Positions 1-6,242 of a stretch of 7,741 bases of DNA are shown piece by piece; the stretch's first letter is position 1; the number at the start of each line of letters is the position of its first letter. This DNA comes from JAUJOE01 sp038252945 (GTDB taxonomy: Bacteria; Actinomycetota; Actinomycetes; Propionibacteriales; Nocardioidaceae). Position numbers and translations under genes: made by a program. The notes beneath the pieces are model-generated. The model saw only the letters and a list, made by a program, of their open reading frames with translations. It was not told where the DNA came from and did not search any database. The stretch covers positions 1 through 7,741 of the forward strand of contig JBBSHN010000102.1 in the NCBI GenBank assembly GCA_038252945.1, in the 5' to 3' direction.

Positions 1-648
1 CCCCGACGTCTCCGCTTCCCCGAGGCTTCCGCCTTCGGGAAGCTCCAACGGCGGAACCGCATGCTCATGTTCAGCGGGCACATGCAACGGGCGGCGGGTC
101 GTGGCGATCACCACCACCTGAGGAGCCGCATCCAGCAGCTGAGCCACCACATCGTCTGCACCGTCGATCTGTTCGAGGTTGTCCAACACAAACAACGCGG
201 TGCGATGCGCGACATGGTCGAAGAAGCCCGGTGGTATCCGACCTTCCGGTGGCACGTCCAACACCTCAGCAATCGACGTCCACATCACATCCAACGTGGT
301 GACTGCGGCCAGCGGCACGAAGTACACGCCGTCTGGGAACCGCTTCACCAGGCCCTGGGCCAACGCCACAGCGAGCCGGGTCTTGCCGGTGCCACCCGGC
401 CCGGTCAACGTCACCAACCGCACCTCCGGGGAACCCATCAACGCGGTCAGCTCAGCCAGTTCACCGTCGCGGCCCACCAACGGTGTCGCCGGCCGCGGCA
501 GACTCGACGCCGCACCCAAGGTCTTAATCGGCGGGAAGTCAGCCTGCAACCCGTCGATGGCCAGCTGGAACAGGCGCTCGGCGTGGGGGATGTCCTTCAA
601 CTGATGGCTGCCGAGATCACGAAGCTCCACACCGTCGGGGAGGCTTGC
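1..648 (-). pseudogene. AAA/NB-ARC-like ATPase portion of the same regulator, frameshifted and cut by the window edge
   Basis: The minus frame is open from about 651 to position 1 and continues the cyclase protein after the frameshift. It begins ASLPDGVELRDLGSHQLKDI, the usual end of the cyclase domain and linker. A regulator-type ATPase follows: the lead-in PATPLVGRDGELAEL, a Walker A loop GPGGTGKT at 379-402, and a Walker B strand LFVLDNLEQ at about 166-195. In such proteins the nucleotide-binding domain is usually followed by TPR-like repeats and sometimes a LuxR-type helix-turn-helix; that part lies beyond the window and cannot be seen. The fragment lacks a good start of its own. A gene caller might use GTG at 630, but that falls inside the conserved cyclase-linker sequence. 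Intact, the gene would link a cyclase domain to a STAND-type signalling ATPase. The ligand and output are unknown. Confidence 0.8.
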
Positions 649-1072
649 AATCAACCAAGTGCGCGGTGGCCTGCGACACCACCACCTGCCCACCATGGGC
701 GGCACCGGCGATCCGGGCCGCCCGGTGCACATCCATCCCCACATACGCCCCGTCGTGCACGGTCGGGTTGCCGGTGTGAATGCCCATCCGCACCCGCACC
801 CGCTCACCACCGGGCCACTGAAACGCGGCCAGCTCCCGTTGCGCCTGAGCAGCAGCGGTCACCGCAGCCGGGGCAGTCGGGAACACCACATAGAAGCTGT
901 CCCCCTCGGTTCCCAGCTCGACGCCACCATGCCCGGCCCACGCCCTACGCAGCACGTGGCGTTGCCCATCCAACGCCTCCGCATACACCGCACCCAACCG
1001 CGACAACAACACCGTGGAACCCTCAACATCAGAAAACAACAGGGTTACGGTGCCCGTCGGGAGCTCGCTCAC
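617..1072 (-). CDS. Class III adenylate/guanylate cyclase domain protein, N-terminal half of a frameshifted gene
   Basis: This 151-aa reading frame carries a class III nucleotidyl cyclase (CHD) domain, which in this family makes cAMP or cGMP from ATP or GTP in the cytoplasm. The start is GTG at 1072 with the opening MSELPTGTVTLLFSDVEGST, typical of actinobacterial cyclase-ATPase regulators. Visible residues are metal-binding Asp15 (FSDVEGST), the second metal Asp58 (GTEGDSF) and the transition-state Arg120 (VHRAARI). The purine-selecting Lys position is Gly54, and the transition-state Asn position is His116, so activity or specificity may be unusual. After HLV (residue 140) homology stops; the frame adds 11 unrelated residues and ends in TGA. 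The expected continuation (ASLPDGVELRDLG) lies in another frame, and removing one base near 649-650 restores it. It is therefore a broken gene or carries a sequencing error. A GAGG lies only 2 nt before the start, so the ribosome site is not decisive. Confidence 0.85.
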   Translation of the reverse strand: MSELPTGTVTLLFSDVEGSTVLLSRLGAVYAEALDGQRHVLRRAWAGHGGVELGTEGDSFYVVFPTAPAAVTAAAQAQRELAAFQWPGGERVRVRMGIHTGNPTVHDGAYVGMDVHRAARIAGAAHGGQVVVSQATAHLVDCKPPRRCGAS

Positions 1073-1233
1073 CGCCTCATTACATCCTCGGAAACAGTTA
1101 CGGCGCTACCAAACCACCCCCACTCGCCTCTTACGACATCGCGATCTGATGCGATGAAGGGGCGGGGCTGGTCCCGAGCTGCGCCAAATCAGTCGGGTGC
1201 GCGAAGACGGTCCAACCTGCGCTCGACCGCGCC

Positions 1234-1258
1234 TGCGGCCTCGCCGGCGCAGGCCGCA
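1234..1258. repeat. Perfect 8-bp inverted repeat (hairpin)
   Basis: TGCGGCCT at 1234-1241 is matched by its exact reverse complement AGGCCGCA at 1251-1258, around a 9-base loop that contains the self-complementary CGCCGGCG. Read on the plus strand it is followed by a mildly T-rich run (1259-1269), but no plus-strand gene ends here. On the minus strand it lies about 160 bp upstream of the cyclase start. It could be a bidirectional terminator or a relic; the function is unknown. Confidence 0.5.
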
Positions 1259-1276
1259 TAGTTGTGTTGGCTGTCC

Positions 1277-1292
1277 ATGACCTCTGGGTCAT
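1277..1292. repeat. 6-bp stem with tetraloop
   Basis: ATGACC and GGTCAT flank the loop TCTG, making a short perfect hairpin. It is small enough to occur by chance. It is listed because it lies between two stronger inverted repeats in the same gene-free gap. Confidence 0.3.
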
Positions 1293-1385
1293 TGGCCGAG
1301 AGGTCCTCGAATCAACTTTCCGCTGAGCCTCGCCAGTCTTCGCTGAACTTCGCGACAAGGTTCCTGCTAGCCCCTGTGAACGCAG

Positions 1386-1397
1386 TGTCCGCGGACA
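1386..1397. repeat. 12-bp perfect palindrome TGTCCGCGGACA
   Basis: The sequence TGTCCGCGGACA is its own reverse complement. It is followed after three bases by TGCTGACAT, whose TGACA partly echoes the right arm. Perfect palindromes of this size can be binding sites for dimeric repressors or part of insertion-sequence ends. No neighbouring regulator or transposase supports either reading, so the role is open. Confidence 0.45.
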
Positions 1398-1423
1398 TTC
1401 TGCTGACATGGAGGCCGAGGGTC

Positions 1424-1452
1424 GGGCCTATGGTGACCCACCAATAGGGCCC
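1424..1452 (-). terminator. Possible hairpin terminator of the initiator tRNA gene
   Basis: A GC-rich hairpin lies about 20 bp past the tRNA 3' end. Its inner stem is GGTG/CACC with loop ACC. The outer stem is GGGCCTAT/AATAGGGCCC with two one-base bulges. In the direction of tRNA transcription no T-run follows, which is common for actinobacterial terminators but weakens the call. Confidence 0.4.
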
Positions 1453-1471
1453 TGACCTGCGCTTTCGTGAG

Positions 1472-1545
1472 TAGCGGGGGCAGGATTTGAACCTGCGACC
1501 TCTGGGTTATGAGCCCAGCGAGCTACCGAACTGCTCCACCCCGCG
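1472..1545 (-). tRNA. Initiator tRNA-Met (fMet), anticodon CAU
   Basis: On the minus strand the 74-nt gene folds as a full cloverleaf. The acceptor strands are CGCGGGG and CCCCGCT. The D arm is GAGCAGTTCGGTAGCTC. The anticodon stem-loop is CTGGGCTCATAACCCAG, with anticodon CAT at plus positions 1509-1511. The T arm is GCAGGTTCAAATCCTGC. Two features mark it as the initiator: the first acceptor pair is not Watson-Crick (C1 opposite U72), which in bacteria permits formylation and avoids elongation factor Tu, and three G-C pairs sit next to the anticodon loop for P-site entry. The discriminator base is A73. The terminal CCA is not encoded (the next bases are CTC), so it must be added by tRNA nucleotidyltransferase. 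The gene has its own likely promoter upstream. Confidence 0.97.
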
Positions 1546-1573
1546 TCGGCTGCTTATTCAACAGCAACGGCCC

Positions 1574-1602
1574 AGACTATTCGTCTCGTGCGGCACATTC
1601 AA
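1574..1602 (-). promoter_or_regulatory. Likely housekeeping-sigma promoter of the initiator tRNA
   Basis: On the minus strand TTGAAT (1597-1602) and TAGTCT (1574-1579) are separated by exactly 17 bp. They match the actinobacterial -35 TTGnnn and -10 TAnnnT forms. Transcription would begin near 1566-1568, giving a short leader of about 20 to 25 nt before tRNA base 1 at 1545, to be trimmed by RNase P. It lies in the 96-bp gap after the UPF0182 stop codon, so the tRNA need not depend on read-through. Confidence 0.6.
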
Positions 1603-1625
1603 CCGGAGGCAACGAGCATCGGCTG

Positions 1626-1639
1626 GCTGGCGCGCCAGC
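1626..1639. repeat. 14-bp perfect palindrome just past the UPF0182 stop
   Basis: GCTGGCGCGCCAGC reads the same on both strands and begins two bases after the UPF0182 stop codon (TAG at 1642-1644). As RNA it can form only a 5-bp stem with a CGCG loop, with no following T-run, so it is at best a weak end-of-operon terminator or 3'-end stabiliser. Confidence 0.35.
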
Positions 1640-1641
1640 GA

Positions 1642-4584
1642 CTAGGGCGATGACCCGCTCGGCGTCGGTGTCGTGGCTGAGCTGCTCTGGCGCAGGGCGA
1701 CGGCTTTGCGGAGCCACCGCAGGCCGATCTTGTTGAGCCGTTGGTAGTCGCCCAGCCGTTGCTGTTGGAGCGCCTGTTGAGCTTTGGTGAACGCCGTCTG
1801 GGCTTTGTCAAGGTACCGAGTGAGCTGCTGGCTCGGTGTCCCGTTGCCCGGCGGTCCATGGCCGCCACCGTTTGGACCGCCGCCACCCGTAGGCGGCGTC
1901 GTAACGCCGGAGGTTGGCAGTCCGAGCGCTTGGGCGAATGCTTCCTGGAACGACGAGCCGATCCCAACTTGGTTGCCGATCGACAAGGCGACGAACTGCA
2001 GAATCGGATAGCTCGCCGTCCCCGTCGAGCGGGAGGTGTAGACGGGCTGGACGTACAGCAGCTCGTTGCCGATGGGCAGAGTCAGCAGGTTTCCCATCTG
2101 CGGTGTCGTGTCGGTCTTGGTATATCGCAGCAGCCGATTGGCCACTGCCAGGTTGTTGGTTATCGCGTTCTGCGCCTGCGCGGGTCCGTAGACCGCGCTG
2201 GTGCTTGGCAGCTGGAGAAGGGAGAATCGGCCGTAGTTAGGGCTCGTCGCATCGGCGTTGACCGCCATGAAAGCCGAGAGGTTCTGTCGGCTCTGCGGCA
2301 CGTAAACGCTGGTCAATGAAAACTCAGGTGGTGCGTGCGGCAGCCGAACCGTCAGATAGTACGGCGGTTGCAACGGTGGGGAAGCGCTCGGAACCGTCGG
2401 GTCTTGCGGCACCTGCCAGTTCTGCTCGCCGCCGTAGAAGACCCGTGGCTGGGTGACGTGGTAGCGGGAGAGCAGATAGCGCTGGACCTTGAACAGGTCC
2501 TCGGGATAGCGAAGATGCGCCATGAGCTCCGGAGAGATTGCAGACTTGGGCTTGACCAAGCCAGGAAACACTTTCTCCCATACCTTCAACACCGGGTCGC
2601 TCTTATCCCACCCGTACAAGGTGACCTTGCCGCTGTACGCGTCGACCGTCGCCTTCACCGAGTTGCGGATGTAGTTGATGTTGTCGGAGCGCTGGCCGGC
2701 CACCGCCTGCTCGGGCGTGAGCGAGTCGCTGGTGACGCTGTTGAGGTTCTGCTCCTGAGACATCGGATAGCTCGACGACGTGGTGTAGCCGTCGAGGATC
2801 CACGTCAGCCGGCCGTTCACCACCGCTGGATACGGGTCGCCGTCGACCGTCAGCCAGGGCGCCACCTTCTCCACCATCTGGCGTGGCTGCCGGTCGTAGA
2901 TCAGCCTCGACGCCGAGTTCACCCGGCCGGACAACACCATGGAGGAGTCCCAGAACTTCGCCCCGTACAGCAGCTGGCGGAACGTCGAGCCGATCCCTAC
3001 CCCGCCCGTGCCTTGATACGTCGAATACTGTCCACCTCCATAGCCGCTCGTCGTACTGGGGCGATCGAGCTCGACTGGCTTGGTGCCTGGTGGAGCGCCG
3101 ACGATGGAGTAGCTGGGCGCGGTCTCGCCGTAGTAGACGCGTTGCTCGAACTTGCCGAGCGCACCGCGCGACGGCAGGTTTCGTTCCGCCCACACGGGCA
3201 GCCCGTTCGGTCCGCGCTGGTCACCATAGGCAGCCACCACGCCGTACCCATGGGTGTAGACCGTGTGGTCGTTGTTCCAGTTCCGCTGACTCGGCTGCAG
3301 GCCGCTGAGGTTGAGCTCGCGCACCCCGATGACGACATCCTGCGGCTGCGTCTGTCCAGGCACCTGATAGCGGTCGACGTCGAGTACGTCGGGCATCTGG
3401 TAGAACCCCCGCACTTGCTGAAGGTTCTCGAATGCCGGTGCCACCAACCGGGGATCGATCAGGCGGACACCGGGCAGCGTTGACGCGACAGTCTGCAGCT
3501 GGGTATTAGGGGTGTGGGTGACTCCCGGATAGGGCTTGCTGTTCACCTTTTGGAGCCCGTACGCGTTTCGGGTCGCCACGATGTTGCGGTGGATGAACGG
3601 CGCCTCCTTGTCGGCTGCCGTCGGGTCCACCTGGATCCTCTGCACGATGAACGGCCAGATGCCACCGATCAGAATCGCGGACAAGACGAGCAGTGCGAAC
3701 CCCAGCACCGGCAGCATCCACCCGGGCCGGACCACGTTTCCAAAGAACAGCAATGCACAGATGACCGCAATCACCATCAGAATGTTCTTGGCCGGAAGCA
3801 CCGCGTGTGCGTCGGTGTAAGAGACGCCGGTAAAGAGGTTGCCTGAACTCATCGCGAGCCCGTAGCGGTCGAGCCAGTACGACACCGCCTTGAGCAGCAT
3901 GAAGAGCCCGAGCAGCACCGACAGCTGCACCTGGGCCCCGGACGAGATGCGGTCGCGAGTTGCCTGCAGCCGGATGCCGCCGTACAGATAGTGCGTGATG
4001 CTCGTCGCGATGAGCGTGAGGATCAAAACTGTGAAGCCGAAGCTGACCAGGAAGCGGTACCAGGGGTAGCTGAACACGAAGAACCCGATGTCGCGGTGGA
4101 AGTAGACGTCGGGCTGGCCGAACGGCACACCGTTCCGCCACAACAGGTACGTCTTCCACTGACCCGAGGCGCTGGCACCGGCGAACAGCGCCAGCAGAAT
4201 TGTCAGCGCGATGACCACCCATCGCCGCAGCGGCTCGAGCGTGTCCTGGTAGCGCTCAACCGCGGCGTTGCTCGCCTCGTCGTCGAACAGCACCGGGCGC
4301 AATCGGTAGGCGAGCACCACGTTGCCCACAACCACAGCGGCCAGCAAAACGCCGAACACGCCAAACAGTGCGACCCGGGTCCACAAGACCGTCGTGAAGA
4401 CCGACGAGTACCCGAGTGAGGAGAACCACAGCTTCGACGTCCACAGCTCGACGAACACCGACGTGAGCACAACGAGAGCCACCACCGCGGCCAACGTGGG
4501 GAGCAGCGCCCGCGGCCGCCGCGCCGGGGCGCGCCGGCGACGCAGCGTGGCTCCATCACCAGCCGCGTCGAAGATTCCGCTCAC
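1642..4584 (-). CDS. UPF0182 family membrane protein
   Basis: A 980-aa integral membrane protein of the UPF0182 family (about 970-1000 aa; M. tuberculosis Rv3193c and Rv0064, from memory). No biochemical function is established. The basic N-terminus (RRRRAPARRPR) should face the cytoplasm. Seven hydrophobic segments follow at about residues 27-47, 65-93, 121-139, 177-200, 219-238, 266-285 and 289-311. An odd number of spans puts the long remainder (312-980) outside the membrane. Near the C-terminus a Gly/Pro-rich linker (about 892-915) leads to a Gln-rich helical tail (about 916-965) and a Ser/Thr/Pro end. The start is GTG at 4584 because GAGGAGA precedes it and MSGIFDAAGD fits the family. 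It follows the PPA1309 gene by 29 bp and is probably the last gene of the operon. Length and motifs are complete. An envelope role is inference. Confidence 0.95.
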   Translation of the reverse strand: MSGIFDAAGDGATLRRRRAPARRPRALLPTLAAVVALVVLTSVFVELWTSKLWFSSLGYSSVFTTVLWTRVALFGVFGVLLAAVVVGNVVLAYRLRPVLFDDEASNAAVERYQDTLEPLRRWVVIALTILLALFAGASASGQWKTYLLWRNGVPFGQPDVYFHRDIGFFVFSYPWYRFLVSFGFTVLILTLIATSITHYLYGGIRLQATRDRISSGAQVQLSVLLGLFMLLKAVSYWLDRYGLAMSSGNLFTGVSYTDAHAVLPAKNILMVIAVICALLFFGNVVRPGWMLPVLGFALLVLSAILIGGIWPFIVQRIQVDPTAADKEAPFIHRNIVATRNAYGLQKVNSKPYPGVTHTPNTQLQTVASTLPGVRLIDPRLVAPAFENLQQVRGFYQMPDVLDVDRYQVPGQTQPQDVVIGVRELNLSGLQPSQRNWNNDHTVYTHGYGVVAAYGDQRGPNGLPVWAERNLPSRGALGKFEQRVYYGETAPSYSIVGAPPGTKPVELDRPSTTSGYGGGQYSTYQGTGGVGIGSTFRQLLYGAKFWDSSMVLSGRVNSASRLIYDRQPRQMVEKVAPWLTVDGDPYPAVVNGRLTWILDGYTTSSSYPMSQEQNLNSVTSDSLTPEQAVAGQRSDNINYIRNSVKATVDAYSGKVTLYGWDKSDPVLKVWEKVFPGLVKPKSAISPELMAHLRYPEDLFKVQRYLLSRYHVTQPRVFYGGEQNWQVPQDPTVPSASPPLQPPYYLTVRLPHAPPEFSLTSVYVPQSRQNLSAFMAVNADATSPNYGRFSLLQLPSTSAVYGPAQAQNAITNNLAVANRLLRYTKTDTTPQMGNLLTLPIGNELLYVQPVYTSRSTGTASYPILQFVALSIGNQVGIGSSFQEAFAQALGLPTSGVTTPPTGGGGPNGGGHGPPGNGTPSQQLTRYLDKAQTAFTKAQQALQQQRLGDYQRLNKIGLRWLRKAVALRQSSSATTPTPSGSSP

Positions 4585-4587
4585 TTG

Positions 4588-4594
4588 TCTCCTC
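4588..4594 (-). promoter_or_regulatory. Ribosome binding site of the UPF0182 gene
   Basis: GAGGAGA on the minus strand ends 3 nt before the GTG at 4584. The spacing is short, but this is the strongest Shine-Dalgarno match in the operon and it decides the GTG start. No promoter is needed here, since the upstream gene ends at 4614. Confidence 0.6.
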
Positions 4595-4613
4595 GGACGT
4601 CTCGGCCGCCAAC

Positions 4614-5171
4614 TCAGCTCTGAGCCGGTTCTGCTTCAAGCGTCTCACGCACCGCAGCGACCAGGCCAGGCACCACGTCCTGCCCTTGGACCAGCGACTG
4701 ATCGTCGTCTTGACGGCGGAGCCGGACGACACAGTGACTCTCCCCCGTGCGCAGCACCCCCACGGTGATTCGAACGTCCTCGCGCTCAGCATGCGTCGCG
4801 ACGTATGCGGTCGCAGCCTCCGGGTCTTCCGGTACGTCGGCCTCGGCATGCGGCGGCAACATTAAGCGCTCTACGACCACCGCCACGCCGGCTACCGCCG
4901 CTGGCCAGGCGATGCGCCCGAGCAGGTCCTCCACCGATTGTTCCGGCTCGTGCAGCTCCTGCTCGACCGGTGTCAGCAGCCTCTCACTCCCGTTCCTCAG
5001 CCCGAGCTCCGCTGCCAGTTCCGGCTCAGCTGCGACCAGTTCACGCGTCGGAACCAGCGCGTAGAGTCGGGTCGGCATGTCCCAGCCTTCACGACTCACG
5101 TGTGCCTCCGCCTCAACGACAACGGAACGCAGGCCCTGCGCCCGGTCCTCCGCGAGCAGCTCGTCCGTCAC
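4614..5171 (-). CDS. PPA1309 family protein (function unknown)
   Basis: A soluble, acidic protein of about 185 aa that matches the actinobacterial PPA1309 family, named after a Cutibacterium acnes locus. No activity is known. Recognisable family features are the opening TDELLAED, the segment REGWDMPTRLYALVPT, the conserved IAWPAAVAGVAVVVERLMLPP block (about residues 87-107), and ITVGVLRTGESHCVVRLR (about 135-152). The hydrophobic block is flanked by Trp-Pro and Pro-Pro and reads more like a buried strand than a membrane span. The preferred start is GTG at 5171, which overlaps the upstream protease stop as GTGA, a coupling arrangement that fits the family's N-terminus. An in-frame ATG at 5189 would add six residues (MRSCQI). 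Neither start has a good Shine-Dalgarno. It sits between the protease and UPF0182 genes, which suggests a shared but unidentified role. Confidence 0.88.
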   Translation of the reverse strand: MTDELLAEDRAQGLRSVVVEAEAHVSREGWDMPTRLYALVPTRELVAAEPELAAELGLRNGSERLLTPVEQELHEPEQSVEDLLGRIAWPAAVAGVAVVVERLMLPPHAEADVPEDPEAATAYVATHAEREDVRITVGVLRTGESHCVVRLRRQDDDQSLVQGQDVVPGLVAAVRETLEAEPAQS

Positions 5172-6229
5172 GATTTGGCAGGAGCGCATCGAGGTACGGA
5201 ACCGTGTCTCCCGGCCGCCAAGTCGTGCAGAGCAGAGATCGCGCCCGAGATCGTCGACACCTTGACCAGCCGCATCTGGCCGGCGACATCGGCCCCTACA
5301 GCCTCTGCACAGTCACCGCTGGGCACGAGGAAGACCCGTGCCCCACTCGCGTAGGCACCGTCGATCTTCTGCTGAATTCCTCCAATTACACCGACGCGCC
5401 CCAACGTGTCGATGGTGCCGGTGCCCGCAACGAACCGGCCGCCGGTGAGAGGACTAGGCGTCAGCCGGTCGTAGACCGCAAGGGAGAACATCAGTCCCGC
5501 ACTCGGCCCGCCGATGTTCTCCCCCAGCCGGATATTGACGTTGAACGGGGGGTTGTAGACGTCGCTCAGCGCGACACCGATGCGAGCCGCTCGCGGATCG
5601 CCCGGAGACGGCTCCGTAGTGAGCGTAACGCGGTGCGAACGTCCGTTCCGTTGCACTTGAAGCGTGACCTGATCCCCTGGTGAGCGGCTCGTCACCAGGG
5701 AGACGACCTGTTCAGTAGAGACGATCCGCTTGCCGTCGACGCCGACGATGACATCACCTTTGCGGAGCACGCCGCCGGCCGGTGCGCTCTTCGTGACGTT
5801 GGCAACCGTCACGTTGAGGGCGTCGTAGCCGGCGGCGGCCAAGCCAGCCACGATCGCGGCGCGTTGGGAGCCCAGCATCTGGCTTTGGTTCTCATGCTGT
5901 ACCTGCTGGATGCTCTGCTCCGGCGGATAGACCACATCGCGCGGCAGGACAAGGTCCCGCGACGACCACCAGGCCTGCAAGATCTCGGAGAGCCGAGGGT
6001 AGTAGTCCGGTGAGGTCACCGAGACCGTCGTCAGGTCGAGGTGCCCACTGGTGGAATACGTTTTGTGACCCGTCACCGTGACGACCGGCTGACCGCCGTG
6101 CCTGCCCAGCGTGTTCTCCGTAACGCCTGGAGCGAGGACGACGTACGGCATCGGCACCAAGAAAGCGACCATCAGCAAAGTGATCAGGAGCAGGCTCGCT
6201 ACGAGGAGCGAGACCGTCCGACGGGTCAT
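5168..6229 (-). CDS. Membrane-anchored PDZ domain / Lon-type (S16) serine protease, YlbL-like
   Basis: A 353-aa protein with an N-terminal membrane anchor (TVSLLVASLLLITLLMVAFLV, about residues 5-25), an extracytoplasmic linker, a PDZ domain (about 140-196, with APAGGVLRKGDVIVGVDG) and a C-terminal S16 domain (about 215-335). The S16 catalytic dyad is present: Ser243 in GENIGGPSAG and Lys288 in GGIQQKIDGA. It resembles the YlbL/SdrC group and M. tuberculosis Rv3194c (about 340 aa, from memory). Unlike Lon it has no ATPase domain. The start is ATG at 6229 (MTRRTVSLLV), 13 bp after the stop of the small membrane protein gene. A GTG at 6337 in the same frame would add 36 residues but overlap that gene and bury the signal anchor. 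The substrate is unknown. Nearby UPF0182, with its large external domain, is a candidate client by context only. Confidence 0.94.
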   Translation of the reverse strand: MTRRTVSLLVASLLLITLLMVAFLVPMPYVVLAPGVTENTLGRHGGQPVVTVTGHKTYSTSGHLDLTTVSVTSPDYYPRLSEILQAWWSSRDLVLPRDVVYPPEQSIQQVQHENQSQMLGSQRAAIVAGLAAAGYDALNVTVANVTKSAPAGGVLRKGDVIVGVDGKRIVSTEQVVSLVTSRSPGDQVTLQVQRNGRSHRVTLTTEPSPGDPRAARIGVALSDVYNPPFNVNIRLGENIGGPSAGLMFSLAVYDRLTPSPLTGGRFVAGTGTIDTLGRVGVIGGIQQKIDGAYASGARVFLVPSGDCAEAVGADVAGQMRLVKVSTISGAISALHDLAAGRHGSVPRCAPAKS

Positions 6230-6242
6230 GCGCTCGATGATG

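Larger units (their letters stand above)
1073..1471. other. Gene-free gap rich in inverted repeats
   Basis: No reading frame here has a recognisable product, ribosome site or actinobacterial codon bias. The stretch lies between the start of the cyclase gene and the 3' end of the tRNA. It contains an 8-bp perfect stem at 1234-1258, a 6-bp stem with tetraloop at 1277-1292, a 12-bp palindrome at 1386-1397 and a bulged GC-rich hairpin at 1424-1452. The cyclase promoter should also lie here, but no convincing -35/-10 pair was found. The density of repeats could mean a decayed insertion-sequence end, but no transposase remnant was recognised. Confidence 0.5.

Noticed and set aside
15..45. Inverted repeat GCTTCC/GGAAGC near the left edge
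   Set aside because: It lies inside the open ATPase reading frame and is explained by codon composition; no terminator would be expected there.
61..1149. Plus-strand open frame of 362 codons across the cyclase-ATPase gene
   Set aside because: Its low-complexity His/Pro/Arg/Gln-rich translation is typical of antisense frames in high-GC DNA; the opposite strand carries Walker and cyclase motifs.
1172..1292. Short minus-strand frame ending AAGAVERRLDRLRAPD
   Set aside because: About 40 codons with a stop just upstream and an internal hairpin. The Ala/Arg/Glu composition looks coding-like, but there is no supported start or homologue.
1131..1409. Minus-strand open frame of 92 codons in the tRNA-cyclase gap
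   Set aside because: Its Ser/Arg/Ala-rich translation has no domain, no Shine-Dalgarno and no family resemblance, and it spans several inverted repeats.
1262..1447. Plus-strand open frame of 61 codons beside the tRNA gene
   Set aside because: The sequence vaguely recalls spurious frames seen in insertion-sequence ends, but there is no ribosome site or domain. It is kept only as part of the possible mobile-element relic idea.
2335..3483. Long plus-strand open frame (382 codons) opposite the UPF0182 gene
   Set aside because: It is an antisense shadow of the GC-rich coding sequence: Arg/Val/His-rich composition, no ribosome site and no recognisable domain, while the minus strand encodes a full-length conserved protein.
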